A stretch of 64,000 nucleotides of DNA from positions 1 through 64,000 of the forward strand of contig DBCO01000007.1 in the NCBI GenBank assembly GCA_002293145.1, in the 5' to 3' direction. A program made the position numbers and the translations under genes. Under the pieces are notes generated by a model that did not search any database, had not been told where the DNA came from, and saw only the letters and a list, made by a program, of their open reading frames with translations. The stretch comes from Akkermansiaceae bacterium UBA956 (GTDB lineage Bacteria; Verrucomicrobiota; Verrucomicrobiia; Verrucomicrobiales; Akkermansiaceae). Shown one piece after another: positions 16,216 to 25,717 of the stretch. Position 1 is the stretch's first letter. The number at the start of each line of letters is the position of its first letter.

Positions 16216-17097
16216 TCAGCGTTTCCGGCGGATCAACATCATACCGCCTGTGACCATCGACAGGAGTATCGACGTTGGTTCAGGGATAGCACTGGCAACG
16301 CGGAAACCGACGGCGGTGTTTTCGTTTCCTGGAGATACAGCCGAGATGGAAAAGGAGGATTCAAGGTGGCTATCGAGTGACATGGCGCTTCCTCCACGCC
16401 ATGCATGTGCCGAATTTACTACTGCATCATTCCATTCCCAGACATTTCCACCCTGGTCAAAAGTGCCATAAGCACTGGCACTGGAGTAGTTGCCTACTGG
16501 GCTGGTTGCATGAAATGAGAGTCCATAATTAGCATTTAAAATACCGATCGTGTTCTGTCCGTTCGGATACAAAGAGTAGTTTGAATTGGTCGCGCTATAA
16601 TAAGCTGCTTTATACCACTCGTTTTCGTTCGGGATATAAACCTGAGCGCCGATATTTGCAGTGATTAGCCCGCTCATCGCCCCATTAAGTGTGTATGCAC
16701 CCGTTTCCATGTTGCTGCTACCTTGCCCATTCACTAGCCAGTTGGTAAAGCGGGCGGCGTCGAACCACGAAACGCAAACGACTGGGTGATTGGCAAGTGT
16801 AGTAGTCACGGTATAAGTGAAGGATCCAGAACTGCCGGATTGTGTGATACCGGGCATGGCTGAATTGTAAATGCCACTGCTATTGGACGCGCCCTTGGCA
16901 TTGAGGAATTCAGCATACTGCGCGTTGGTTACCTCGTATTTGCCGATCTGGTAGGCGTATTCCACCGCACCGTAGCCGGTGGTGTCTGCTGCATTCCCTG
17001 GATTGCCGACACTGACCCAGTCCATGGTGACTAAAGCGGAGGCGGTGGTGATTGAAGCGTAAGTCGCAGCGAGGATGATGATACTTTGAATTTTCAT
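16216..17097 (-). CDS. FGE/SUMF1-fold protein with PEP-CTERM anchor
   Basis: This 293-residue exported protein has an N-terminal signal (MKIQSIIILAATYASITTAS) and an SUMF1/formylglycine-enzyme-like fold: YQIGKYEVTNAQYAEFLNAK near the start, VSWFDAARFTNWL, then GGNVWEWNDAVV and a WRGGS core. The C-terminus IPEPTSILLSMVTGG then MMLIRRKR is a PEP-CTERM sorting signal: Pro-Glu-Pro, a hydrophobic segment, basic end. The family is processed by an exosortase/archaeosortase, which must be encoded elsewhere. The protein is probably surface or matrix associated. The related fold in the large protein ending at 6728 is divergent. Confidence 0.85.
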   Translation of the reverse strand: MKIQSIIILAATYASITTASALVTMDWVSVGNPGNAADTTGYGAVEYAYQIGKYEVTNAQYAEFLNAKGASNSSGIYNSAMPGITQSGSSGSFTYTVTTTLANHPVVCVSWFDAARFTNWLVNGQGSSNMETGAYTLNGAMSGLITANIGAQVYIPNENEWYKAAYYSATNSNYSLYPNGQNTIGILNANYGLSFHATSPVGNYSSASAYGTFDQGGNVWEWNDAVVNSAHAWRGGSAMSLDSHLESSFSISAVSPGNENTAVGFRVASAIPEPTSILLSMVTGGMMLIRRKR

Positions 17098-17269
17098 ATT
17101 ACGGTTATTTACTTGTGCTATAGGTGATGTTTTTGTGACATCTATGCTGCTACTAATTTCCCCGTAAAATGCAATGCTGTAATTCTGATTCTGTGTGATT
17201 TTTTCGCCTAGATGGCTTCCTCAGCATCTCAGGAGCCACACCATACGTGGCGGCGGTTTCTTTCGATTC

Positions 17270-17507
17270 TCATTCATCACCAATGCGGTGACTCCCGATC
17301 AGCTGGATGCGATAGGCGTATCCGATGGTCAACCCGGTAAGTTTTACGGTGCCCGCATTACTCCTAGTGCCGAAGGCTCCGTCCCTTGCTAGGAGGGTGG
17401 TGGCACTGGGGTCATGCAAAACGCTGGCAGTGCCGCCACCGGCACCCATGTTGCCGACGGTGCCTGCGCTGAAGCTGATAGCGTCAAAGCTAAGCGCGCC
17501 ACGGCGC
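17270..17507 (-). pseudogene. Fragment of an exported beta-strand-rich protein
   Basis: The minus strand reads coherently for ~75 residues with no start: FDAISFSAGTVGNMGAGGGT, then a segment ending VKLTGLTIGYAYRIQLIGS and a stop at 17270-17272. The last phrase resembles beta-sandwich repeats of exported verrucomicrobial proteins. It overlaps the integrase remnant on the other strand only at its upstream end. I consider it a leftover of a rearranged gene. Confidence 0.35.
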
Positions 17508-17764
17508 TAGCACGTGCTGTCGGGATCGAGTGGCCACGCAGCGTTCTGCGGCACTCATTCATCACTTACCGCATTGCTAAGGTCAAGAGTGCCGATCAAG
17601 TGGCGCTGGAGGCAGGGAACTCGGCGTCGATCATCTTCAAGCACTACCGTGAACTCGCCACCGAGGATTTGGCAGATCAATGGTTTGGCATCCTGCCCAA
17701 CGACGATCAGTGGGAAAACGCCTACGCCTTCGATCGCAAGAAGCGTGAGGTCACACTCGGATGA
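17484..17764 (+). pseudogene. Tyrosine recombinase (integrase) C-terminal remnant
   Basis: About 90 residues match the catalytic end of phage-type tyrosine integrases: SVLRHSFITYRIA contains the His-x-x-x motif region, VALEAGNSASIIFKHYREL has the Gly-Asn-Ser loop and the nucleophilic Tyr of HYREL. The N-terminal arm and core-binding domains and the first catalytic Arg are absent, and the upstream sequence belongs to something else. It is a relic of an integrated element and may mark an old island boundary beside the surface-protein genes. Confidence 0.7.
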
Positions 17765-18318
17765 CAAGTGGTCGCATGATGGCGTTCAATCCGCGCGCCA
17801 ACTTGTCTAACAAACGCAAAATGGTTTTGAGAGGGTGGGGGATATAAACATACCTCATGAGCTCATCGTGTGCTCCTACGCGGCACCAAATGTAAAATCC
17901 AAGGCATGGAAAGGAAGTCCCTTCATCTGAAGTAAAAACCGCCATGAAAGAATTCTTGGCAAAGCGGCTTGAAGATACGGCCTCGGCTAATAGAAACCGC
18001 AGTGAAATCCCCAACCTCCATCACCACGCCCTGCGGTCAGCCCCAATGGCTCTATAAGGGGCCTACAGCAGAAAGCAAACTCATAGCAGCCTAAATCAGC
18101 CCGGGCCAATGGGGTCGTCCTTAAGCAAATGCACAACCTCATTTTTCGCGGAATGATCAACCGCCACGCCCTGGAGACCGGCGTGGAAGCCAAAGCCTGT
18201 ATCTTCAGCGTAGTGGTCAAAGAAATCAAGTGTCGGTTATTTCCTCTCTAATACTGGACGGATAATTCCCAAAAATATCGCTTGACCTTCACCGAGTTCA
18301 TTTTGCACTCTTCGATAA
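17765..18318. other. Intergenic region without a convincing gene
   Basis: Several short open frames exist on both strands but none reads like a known protein. The stretch 18120-18250 reads on the plus strand as HNLIFRGMINRHALETGVEA and could be a decayed coding fragment; I cannot name it. It follows the integrase remnant and precedes an exported protein gene. Confidence 0.3.
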
Positions 18319-18921
18319 ATGAAAGCGCGTATTGTAATATTATTCTGCCTCGTAAGACCGCTCCTGGCCGAAATTGACTCGGGCGGGGGAACCGCCGTCG
18401 GGGGCAGCATGACTAATCACTCGTCCATCGGGTCCTCCTTCGCCACGGGGAATTCCTTTGTCGGGGTCGATGAAAACAAGAGCGGGCTAATCCAGGTGCT
18501 TTTTACCGGAAACGTCGTCAACGCTCCTGATTTGAATGACAACGGCCTCCCAGACGAGTGGGAGAATCAATACTTCCGGGGTCAAACAATGAATCCTCAA
18601 GCGGATTCCGATGGAGACGGCACAAGCAATCTCATGGAATACTTGGCTGGAACCAACCCGTCCGACCGTTCCTCCAAGTTTCAGCCGACCGGCACGCGCG
18701 ACGGATCAATTTACACCATGCCCATCCAAACCATTCAGGGCAGGACCTACAAAGTATGGGTCACCAAGAATCTGAGCAGCTGGACGCTGCATCAGACCTA
18801 CTTGGGCGACGGCACTCAGAAAGTGTTCTCCTTTGATGCAGCCGCCATCTCGTCAGGCCCTTTGCATTCTTTAAACCAACCATCCAGCTACTTCTTCCGC
18901 GTTGAAGTCATCCTTCCATAA
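18319..18921 (+). CDS. Exported protein with calcium-binding (TSP3/dockerin-like) motif
   Basis: This 200-residue protein has a short N-terminal signal (MKARIVILFCLVRPLLA). A calcium-binding stretch follows in the middle: DLNDNGLPDEWENQYF then DSDGDGTSNLMEYLAGTNP (about residues 71-114), the pattern used by thrombospondin-3 and related repeats in verrucomicrobial exported proteins. The C-terminal ~85 residues (YKVWVTKNLSSWTLHQTYLG) form a beta-rich module often found at the end of such proteins. Its stop is 19 bases before the next gene, so the two are likely an operon encoding partner surface proteins. Confidence 0.65.
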   Translation: MKARIVILFCLVRPLLAEIDSGGGTAVGGSMTNHSSIGSSFATGNSFVGVDENKSGLIQVLFTGNVVNAPDLNDNGLPDEWENQYFRGQTMNPQADSDGDGTSNLMEYLAGTNPSDRSSKFQPTGTRDGSIYTMPIQTIQGRTYKVWVTKNLSSWTLHQTYLGDGTQKVFSFDAAAISSGPLHSLNQPSSYFFRVEVILP

Positions 18922-18940
18922 AATCTAAAATTCCCGATCC

Positions 18941-19861
18941 ATGAAAACCATTCTATTTACTCTTTTATTAGTCGCTTTTACCAGCGTGGTATCTGCCCAA
19001 GCCCCCAGCCTGATCAACTACCAAGGCCGATTGACTGATACCAATGGCGCTGCAATCACCGGCAGCAAGAATTTCTCCATCAGCATCTATGACGCTGCCA
19101 CAGAGGGAAGCCTGCTCTACACGGAAACCATTGGCGCTGTAATATTGGACGCAAATGGCGTTTACAGCTTCCAGTTTGGAACGAAGGTTGCCGAGCTTAC
19201 TAGCGCCCTGCAGGACAACAGTGAACACTGGATCGAGCTCAGCGTTAATAATGGCGTCTTAAGTCCGCGCCAGCGAATACTCGCGGTTCCGTTCGCCCTC
19301 AATGCCGCAAAGGCAGAGATTGCAACAAGAGCCGAGAGCGTTGGTGATGAAGATGGTAATGTTAATATCGCAGGCAGCGCCAACGTCACCGGCGCCGCAA
19401 CCTTCACAGGTCCCGTCATGATTGCTGACAACGCATCCATCCAGCAAGACCTCAATGTCGCGGGCTCCCTCAATGCCCAGCGGCTTAACCTTGAGGGTCC
19501 ATTAGGCGACACCAACTTCGATGGGTTATTCAACCGTATCGCTGGTATGGAGACCATCTTCGAGGGGGATTACGTCACCTTCAGTAATTTAACCACCAGA
19601 TTCAGTGGACCAGAAGTGCGCTTCGAGGGGCATGACGTCGAATTCTGGAACGATCGCACTACCTTTGAAGGCGAGCTGCGCATTAATGGCCCGGTCACTG
19701 AGCCCAAACACGCCACCACCAAGGAATATGTCGATGCGCGCATTGATACTGAAACAGCCCGCGCACTAACAGAGGAAACCATCCTGATGCAAATCGTTCA
19801 ACAACAGGCCGCATTGATTCAGACTCTTGAGGCCCGGGTCACGGCCCTTGAAAACAGATAA
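18941..19861 (+). CDS. Exported fibre-like protein with C-terminal coiled coil
   Basis: This 306-residue protein has a clear signal peptide (MKTILFTLLLVAFTSVVSAQ). Residues ~22-125 form a module seen in many verrucomicrobial and planctomycete proteins: PSLINYQGRLTDTNGAAITG, and later SPRQRILAVPFALNA. The middle is a run of short beta-strand repeats (GSANVTGAATFTGPVMIADN) like phage tail fibres. PKHATTKEYVDARI leads into a heptad coiled coil (IVQQQAALIQTLEARVTALE) that should trimerise. It is likely a surface appendage or sheath subunit expressed with the gene upstream. Confidence 0.65.
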   Translation: MKTILFTLLLVAFTSVVSAQAPSLINYQGRLTDTNGAAITGSKNFSISIYDAATEGSLLYTETIGAVILDANGVYSFQFGTKVAELTSALQDNSEHWIELSVNNGVLSPRQRILAVPFALNAAKAEIATRAESVGDEDGNVNIAGSANVTGAATFTGPVMIADNASIQQDLNVAGSLNAQRLNLEGPLGDTNFDGLFNRIAGMETIFEGDYVTFSNLTTRFSGPEVRFEGHDVEFWNDRTTFEGELRINGPVTEPKHATTKEYVDARIDTETARALTEETILMQIVQQQAALIQTLEARVTALENR

Positions 19862-20007
19862 GCGTTGACGAATTGTTAGCCGCCTCGAAGGCCCCCCTTT
19901 TTTTCTTCCAGACCGGTTCTCCAGTGTATTCTCAGCCTTAGGTGAAAAAGTAAATTCCTAGTATTGAACTCTTGAAACTGGAGTTCGGCTTGCCGTCGTC
20001 GAGCAGA

Positions 20008-20273
20008 TCACCGATGCGGTTTTGCGATGTCCTTGAGCAAAGATGCCGCAGCAAATACGATCACTCCGATCTTTGGATCGACAAAAGGGATGACGTTGAG
20101 AGCAGAAACGAAACCGGCAATTTTCCGGCGAGGCTGAGGTATTTGAGTGACTTCATGGCACCAGGAGGCTCGTGCCAACGATTGCGGAGTTTTTTGATCA
20201 TGCTGACCAATGACAGGATGCCAACGATGGGTACGAAAACAGTCGATGGGGACCAAGCGTATGAAACATTCAT
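20008..20273 (-). pseudogene. Small membrane protein with a frameshift
   Basis: Two frames together read as one ~88-residue protein. From ATG 20273 the first gives SPSTVFVPIVGILSLVSMIK and continues to SLAGK; after a -1 change at a run of four A (complement of 20121-20124) the second gives IAGFVSALNVIPFVDPKIGV and ends LLKDIAKPHR at 20008. Hydrophobic segments suggest a membrane protein. It may be a decayed gene, a sequencing error or a slippage site. No family is recognised, and overall support is modest. Confidence 0.3.
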
Positions 20274-20423
20274 TACGCGCGATCAAATCTGGAATTGGCA
20301 AGCAAATTGCCAACGTGCCGTTGACATGCTGAGGCAGAAGAAGAGGATGAGTAGTGATGCGAAAGTAATAGCTGCCATGCTACAATAAACAATCTGATCT
20401 CTGTGGTTTTTATATCTTCGTGT

Positions 20424-20505
20424 CTTCGGGCCAGCGGGCCAGCGGCAGCAGGCTGCCTCAGGGAAAGCGGCAGCGCGGCTTCCGCATTCCAAGAATGAGC
20501 TATGC
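20424..20505. repeat. REP-like palindromic repeat, copy 1
   Basis: It contains GCGGCAGCAGGCTGCC (20442-20457), nearly the same palindrome as the copies near 47.3 and 47.46 kb, and then AAAGCGGCAGCGCGG. It sits directly after the stop of the phosphodiesterase-family gene, in intergenic DNA. Confidence 0.55.
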
Positions 20506-21909
20506 TCAAGGATTGGTATCTTTGAAGTGTGATTGCATTTCTTCAAAAATATCTTCAGCGCGGGTGATGGGGTGGCTGGCGCCGAGGCAAAGTGCCTGGT
20601 CAGCAGACGGAACATCGCTGCGACCGTGCGAACCTTTGACGAGGCTGGCGTCTAACGGAATGACTTCCATCAAGGAGCGCAGGCCGAGTTTTTTCTTGAG
20701 CAAAAAGGCGGCGATTTTGAGGCGAGGCATCGAGATGTTTGGATCGAGAAAAAGCTCGGCGGGATCGTAGCCGGGCTTGCGATGGATGTCGACGGTCCGT
20801 GCGTAGTCGGGCGCGCGATCATCGTCTTCCCAGAAGTAGTAGGTGAACCAGTGACCTGCGGCAGCGGTGCAGATGAGGTCGCCTCCGCGTTCGTGAGCGA
20901 TGCCTGGCTTCCAAAGTTCGTGTGCGTATTGGACTTTTTCCACACCAGCAACGGCTTCGAGCAAGGCTTTGACTTCATCGATGCGCGCGGGGTCCTTGAC
21001 GTACACGTGAGCCACTTGGTGATCGGCCACGGCGAGTGCGGTCGAGCCAAAGGGATCAATGCCATCGCGCCCGAGTTCGTCTTTGATCGAGAGAAGTCCC
21101 GCGCGGCGTAGGCTGCGGTTCAAATGAATCGGCGTATGCACGGCTGAAATGCCATACTCGGAGACGACGAGCACGCGCACGTTTCGCGCGTTGTAGAAGT
21201 CTAACAAATCGCCAAAGACGGCATCGATGTCGCGGAGTTCCTGTGCGATCTCGGGGGCATCGGGGCCGAATTTTTGCAATCCGTAATCGAGATGTGGGAG
21301 ATAGACGAGGCTGAGGTGAGGCTGGTGTTTTTCCTCGGTCCAGCGGGCTGAGCGAGCGATCCATTGCGAGCAAGCAATACCGGCAGCGGGGCCCCAAAAT
21401 GAAGGAAAGGGGAACTCGCCGAGGTCGGCCTTGATGCTTTCGCGCAGGGCCATGGGTTGGGTGTGGATGTCGAATGATTTTTTGCCGTCGGCCAAATACA
21501 AGGGGCGTGGGGTGATCGCGATGTCGGCATCGGTCGCCATGTTGTACCACCAAAATAAATTCGCGCAGGTGAAATCGGGATTGCTCTTGCGCAGAACGTG
21601 CCAGATTTTTTGGCCATAAACCAGGCGGTTGCTCTGTTTCCAGAACCGGACTTCAGCGTTTTCACGGTCGAGCCAGCCATTGGCGACGATGCCGTGGGTG
21701 CTGGCATCGCTACCGGTGAGCATGTGAGATTGCGCCGTGCAGGTGACGGCAGGGAATGCAGGCGCGAAGGATTGGAGCCCGTGCTCATAAGCAAAGGCGC
21801 GTAGGCGCGGGGTATGCGCGCCGATATGACGCGGGGAGAGTCCGACAATGTTTAATACAGTCAATCGTTGCACGTCGGCAGTATCGGTGATTTTTCCTGA
21901 CTCCGCCAT
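20506..21909 (-). CDS. Type I phosphodiesterase/nucleotide pyrophosphatase-family protein
   Basis: This is a member of the alkaline phosphatase superfamily, phosphodiesterase branch. From the chosen ATG at 21909 (MAESGKITDTADVQ) it has ~467 residues. VLNIVGLSPRHIG resembles the first metal-binding strand, PAFPAVTCTAQSHMLTG carries the nucleophile region (Thr), LVYLPHLDYGLQKFGPD the Asp/His metal ligands, and VLVVSEYGI the position of the usual DHG, here altered to EYG. Substrate is unknown. A further start at 21981 would overlap gatC, so I reject it. It is divergent from gatC with 65 bases between, which must hold both promoters. Confidence 0.7.
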   Translation of the reverse strand: MAESGKITDTADVQRLTVLNIVGLSPRHIGAHTPRLRAFAYEHGLQSFAPAFPAVTCTAQSHMLTGSDASTHGIVANGWLDRENAEVRFWKQSNRLVYGQKIWHVLRKSNPDFTCANLFWWYNMATDADIAITPRPLYLADGKKSFDIHTQPMALRESIKADLGEFPFPSFWGPAAGIACSQWIARSARWTEEKHQPHLSLVYLPHLDYGLQKFGPDAPEIAQELRDIDAVFGDLLDFYNARNVRVLVVSEYGISAVHTPIHLNRSLRRAGLLSIKDELGRDGIDPFGSTALAVADHQVAHVYVKDPARIDEVKALLEAVAGVEKVQYAHELWKPGIAHERGGDLICTAAAGHWFTYYFWEDDDRAPDYARTVDIHRKPGYDPAELFLDPNISMPRLKIAAFLLKKKLGLRSLMEVIPLDASLVKGSHGRSDVPSADQALCLGASHPITRAEDIFEEMQSHFKDTNP

Positions 21910-21974
21910 GGAAAAAATCCGCCATGCGGGGAAAATCAGTGGCATTTTTCCCGCGCATTCATTATGCTGAGTCC

Positions 21975-22268
21975 ATGTCACAGCCGCACATGGATGTTCG
22001 CCGCATCGCCACGCTCGCTCGATTGGAGTTATCGGACGAGGAAATTTCTTCGTTTACGGGTCAGCTCGATGCCATTCTCGGCCACATCGCACAGCTTTCG
22101 AAGTTGGACGTCACGGGCATTGAGCCAACAGCCTATCCGATGCCAATTCCTGCGCCGATGCGTGATGATACGCCATGGCAGAGCATTCCCGCAGCTGATT
22201 TTTTGCAAAACTCTCCCGAGCAGGCGCAGGGGCAAGTGCGTGTGCCCAAGGTCGTCGCCGATGCCTAA
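21975..22268 (+). CDS. gatC: Asp-tRNA(Asn)/Glu-tRNA(Gln) amidotransferase subunit C
   Basis: GatC is the small stabilising subunit of the GatCAB amidotransferase, which converts misacylated Glu-tRNA(Gln) and Asp-tRNA(Asn) to the amides. The 97-residue protein from ATG 21975 shows the typical start (IATLARLELSDEEISSFTGQ), the LDVTGIEPTAYP centre and the RDD motif after it. The stop is 33 bases before gatA on the same strand, the common order gatC-gatA. gatB is not in the window. Confidence 0.93.
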   Translation: MSQPHMDVRRIATLARLELSDEEISSFTGQLDAILGHIAQLSKLDVTGIEPTAYPMPIPAPMRDDTPWQSIPAADFLQNSPEQAQGQVRVPKVVADA

Positions 22269-22301
22269 TCTTTCCTTTATTTCGTTAGAATTATATTTTT
22301 C

Positions 22302-23708
22302 ATGAGCTTAGCCCATCAATCCGTTACCGCCCTGCGAGGTCTTCTTGTCAAAGGCGAGATCAAGCCCTCCGAGATCCTCGATGATCTTTTTGTCGAAATT
22401 TCTGCCCGCGAGTCAGAGATTGGCGCATTTCTCTCGCTCGACCGTGATGCCATTCGCCAAGCCGCAGACGCCGCCGATCTCAGCCTACCCTTGGGCGGTG
22501 TGCCGATTGCGATGAAGGACAATATCAACGTCAAGGGCGCGCCCTGCACCTGTGGCTCCCGGTTTCTCGCCGAAAATTATCGCTCGCCTTATGATGCGGG
22601 TGTCACTCGTCGCATGCGTGAGGCGGGCGTGGTGTTTTTTGGTCGCACCAACATGGATGAGTTCGCGATGGGCTCGGCTACGGAAAATTCTGCCTTGCAA
22701 AAAACCCAGAATCCTGCGGCTCCGGGGCACATTCCAGGTGGATCATCGGGTGGCTCGGCAGCAGCTGTTGCGGCAAACTTTGCACCTGCGGCACTCGGTT
22801 CCGATACAGGGGGCTCGATTCGCCAACCAGCTTCGCACTGCGGCATCGTTGGTATGAAGCCATCCTATGGTCGTGTTTCACGCTATGGTCTGGTGGCGTT
22901 CGCTTCTTCGCTCGATCAAATTGGTCCGATGACTCGTAGCGTGGAAGATGCCGCATTGTTGCTGCAACACATTGCGGGCCATGACACGTTAGATTCGACG
23001 AGTTTGCCGGTAGCGGTTGATGATTACTTGAGCGGTCTGAAGCAAGGTGTCAAAGGTCTGCGCATTGGCATGCCAAAAGAGTATTTTGCTGAGGGGCTCG
23101 ACCCCGCCGTGCGCGCTGCTACCGAGGCGGCGATCCGCCAACTGGAAGCGCAGGGTGCCACAGTGCACGAAATTTCTCTGCCGCATACCGAGTATGCCGT
23201 GGCGACGTATTACATCGTTGCTCCCGCAGAGGCATCGTCGAACCTTTCACGCTTCGATGGCGTGCGCTACGGACATCGTTCCTCCAGCGCTACGGATGTG
23301 CTTTCGCTCTATCAAAAATCGCGCGAAGAAGGCTTTGGCCCAGAGGTCAAGCGTCGGATTATTTTGGGAACCTACGTGCTTTCCTCTGGCTACTACGATG
23401 CCTATTACAACAAAGCGCAAAAGGTCCGTACGCTGATCCGCCGTGACTTCGAACAAGCATTTGCTCAGGTGGATGCGATCGTTTCGCCCGTTGCTCCTAC
23501 ACCTGCGCGCAAGATTGGTGAATGCACCAATCTGCTCGGAGACTACCTCGCTGATGTGTGCACCATCCCTGCAAACCTTGCAGGCTTGCCTGCGATCTCG
23601 GTGCCGCTCGCCAGTGCAGGCTTACCGATCGGCTTGCAAATCATCACTCCGCACTTGAAAGAAGCCTTGATGCTACGCATCGCCCACGCGGTGGAGATCG
23701 GAGCTTGA
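22302..23708 (+). CDS. gatA: Asp-tRNA(Asn)/Glu-tRNA(Gln) amidotransferase subunit A
   Basis: This is the glutaminase subunit of GatCAB, an amidase-signature enzyme that releases ammonia from glutamine for the tRNA-bound amino acid. Of 468 residues, the Lys/cis-Ser/Ser catalytic triad is visible: K72 in AMKDNINVKG, S148 in GGSSGGSAAAV and S172 in SDTGGSIRQPA. NMDEFAMGSATENSA and PSYGRVSRYGL are classic GatA blocks. It is slightly short for the family (about 480-490). gatC is directly upstream; no gatB follows and the next gene is convergent. Confidence 0.95.
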   Translation: MSLAHQSVTALRGLLVKGEIKPSEILDDLFVEISARESEIGAFLSLDRDAIRQAADAADLSLPLGGVPIAMKDNINVKGAPCTCGSRFLAENYRSPYDAGVTRRMREAGVVFFGRTNMDEFAMGSATENSALQKTQNPAAPGHIPGGSSGGSAAAVAANFAPAALGSDTGGSIRQPASHCGIVGMKPSYGRVSRYGLVAFASSLDQIGPMTRSVEDAALLLQHIAGHDTLDSTSLPVAVDDYLSGLKQGVKGLRIGMPKEYFAEGLDPAVRAATEAAIRQLEAQGATVHEISLPHTEYAVATYYIVAPAEASSNLSRFDGVRYGHRSSSATDVLSLYQKSREEGFGPEVKRRIILGTYVLSSGYYDAYYNKAQKVRTLIRRDFEQAFAQVDAIVSPVAPTPARKIGECTNLLGDYLADVCTIPANLAGLPAISVPLASAGLPIGLQIITPHLKEALMLRIAHAVEIGA

Positions 23709-23734
23709 GTAGGGGATCGAAGAACACGTTAATG

Positions 23735-25717
23735 TCAGGGCTTGATCGCTGTTTTTTCTTCGACCAGCTTGGCGTGATTGGTGTAAAGGCTGCGCAATTC
23801 GTCCACGGCTCCATCGGGTAGGCGCTTACCGAGATCCTTGATGGCGATGTCATTGAGATACTCTCGACTGCGATTTTTGACGGCATTGAGTTTCAATTCC
23901 ACCTGCGGAAGCAGGCGCGGGCCCTTGTCAGTATGAACGAAGAGAAACAAGGGATACTGCGAGCTTTTCATGGCTTCTCCGCTGGATTGGACAGCGCTCA
24001 CACCCGCCCAACGACCCGAAACGGTGACTTTCAGCACCTCAATCGTGCCTGTTCCATAGATCAACTCCCCCGCCAGTGCGCGCAACATTTTGAGAGACGA
24101 AGTGGGATCATCGAATGCGGCACAGTGAGTGATGACTTTGGTAAAACTTTTCTCCTGTAAATCTTTTTGCCACGCGAAAAAAATCCTGGTGACTTCGGCG
24201 AGATCAGGGCCTTTGGCGGCGAGCCCGCCGATTTTGGCTACATCGCCTAACATCGAGTCAGACCAATTGGCAATCCAAGATTTCTTTTCGTCGGCGAACC
24301 ACTTGGTGAGCTCAGGCACTCCTTCCTCGGGGGCTTCCGTGCCAGTGATGTGCCAAGTATCGTTGCGGCGATTCAACCAGATGCTCTTAAGTTGCATGCC
24401 GCTGTTGTCGCGCGGTGAGTAGGTTTGCAGCACGAGCAGGGCGAAGTCTTCGTGTTCCTTCAGCCCGACTTGGCCAAATAGGCTGGAGCCGGTTTTCCCT
24501 TGCAATTCTTGCCAGAACGAAACGCTGGTGCCTTCCTCGTATGCGCGGAGATTTTTCAGATTGCAGGCATTGATTGCCCAATAGCGCCGGAAGTCGTTGT
24601 TTTTGAGGCATTGCAGAATGATCTTTGCGACTTCTGCGGATTGGCTGAGATCTGCGTTGCCAAGATGAGCTTTAGCATCGGCGACGATTTGTGCAAAAAG
24701 TTGCATGTGGCCGATGTCATCGTAGTCCATGATTTCACCGAGTTCATCTTCCGCTGCTTCGTTTTGCGAAAAAATGCTGGGGAGAGAAATGTAGTTGCGG
24801 CCTTGGGGGTCTTTGAGAATGCTGATCGAGAGGTAATCGGGCTCTTCACTGATGGACTCAGGGTGGAGTACGAGAACGTCGAGCGATAGCTCATCACCGA
24901 GGTCAAGCGGATCGCTGACAGCGAACATCGATTGGGTATCGGCGAAAAGTTTCCATGGCCATTGACGCAGATCGTTGCCTTGAAAGAGTTTGTTGATGCG
25001 AAAGGAAATGTTGTCCCAGTTGATTACGGAGTCAGCGCTATGTCCACCGAGATATGCAAGGACCGCTGCGTGGTTTTTTTCACGTAGTGCTTGGATGAAG
25101 GCATTCATCAGTGCTTTGGGGTCGAGAGCCGCGAGTGCCTCAGGAGATACCGCGCGGGTGATGCGCTCTTGGAGTTGCTGCTTGATGTCCTGTTGGATTT
25201 TCTCGCGAAGTTCGATCTCGCGTGAAAGCATCCAGCTCTCGAGCTGTCGGCGCGATTGCAAAACAGCATCATCATAGCTTACGACGCTATTTTCAAATGA
25301 GGCGGGCACGGGCGCGGCAAACCATTCGGGTTCAGCAGGCGCAGTTTTTTTTTCCTCGGCTGCATGCGGGGCTTGGCGGACGATGGCGAATGAAATGAAA
25401 TGCGGTAGTTCCGAGCGTAGGGGATCGTATTGGTGGAGGACGACTGCGGCACAATCGCCATTGATTTTTTCTGCAGCTACCGTGAAGGGCAGTGGTAGCA
25501 TTTTTTTACTCTCGCTCTTCCAGGTTTCAAAAATGACACCTTTCTTGCGATCGCCCGTATCGGGATTGAGAGCGGACTGGGCGATGACTACATCGCGTGC
25601 GGAACCATCACGCAACGCTTCCGCTAGATTCAACGCGGCCTGAGCCGGTGTCTCCGCGGCGGGAAGAGCGGTGGCGGCGAGGCAATACAAAGCGATGCGA
25701 AGCAGTAGCGTTTTCAT
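23735..25717 (-). CDS. Exported protein of unknown function
   Basis: This 660-residue protein has a signal peptide (MKTLLLRIALYCLAATALPA, then AETP). I do not recognise a family. It looks like two or three repeated alpha/beta modules of similar style, each with a phrase like FALLVLQTYSPRDNSGMQL or SELPHFISFAIVRQ, plus a charged helical stretch at ~165-210 (EIELREKIQQDIKQQLQERI). The ATG overlaps the stop of the M42 peptidase gene by one base (TGATG), so the two are translationally coupled and likely co-functional in the sense of expression. An in-frame ATG at 25759 would put 14 residues before the signal. Confidence 0.6.
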   Translation of the reverse strand: MKTLLLRIALYCLAATALPAAETPAQAALNLAEALRDGSARDVVIAQSALNPDTGDRKKGVIFETWKSESKKMLPLPFTVAAEKINGDCAAVVLHQYDPLRSELPHFISFAIVRQAPHAAEEKKTAPAEPEWFAAPVPASFENSVVSYDDAVLQSRRQLESWMLSREIELREKIQQDIKQQLQERITRAVSPEALAALDPKALMNAFIQALREKNHAAVLAYLGGHSADSVINWDNISFRINKLFQGNDLRQWPWKLFADTQSMFAVSDPLDLGDELSLDVLVLHPESISEEPDYLSISILKDPQGRNYISLPSIFSQNEAAEDELGEIMDYDDIGHMQLFAQIVADAKAHLGNADLSQSAEVAKIILQCLKNNDFRRYWAINACNLKNLRAYEEGTSVSFWQELQGKTGSSLFGQVGLKEHEDFALLVLQTYSPRDNSGMQLKSIWLNRRNDTWHITGTEAPEEGVPELTKWFADEKKSWIANWSDSMLGDVAKIGGLAAKGPDLAEVTRIFFAWQKDLQEKSFTKVITHCAAFDDPTSSLKMLRALAGELIYGTGTIEVLKVTVSGRWAGVSAVQSSGEAMKSSQYPLFLFVHTDKGPRLLPQVELKLNAVKNRSREYLNDIAIKDLGKRLPDGAVDELRSLYTNHAKLVEEKTAIKP

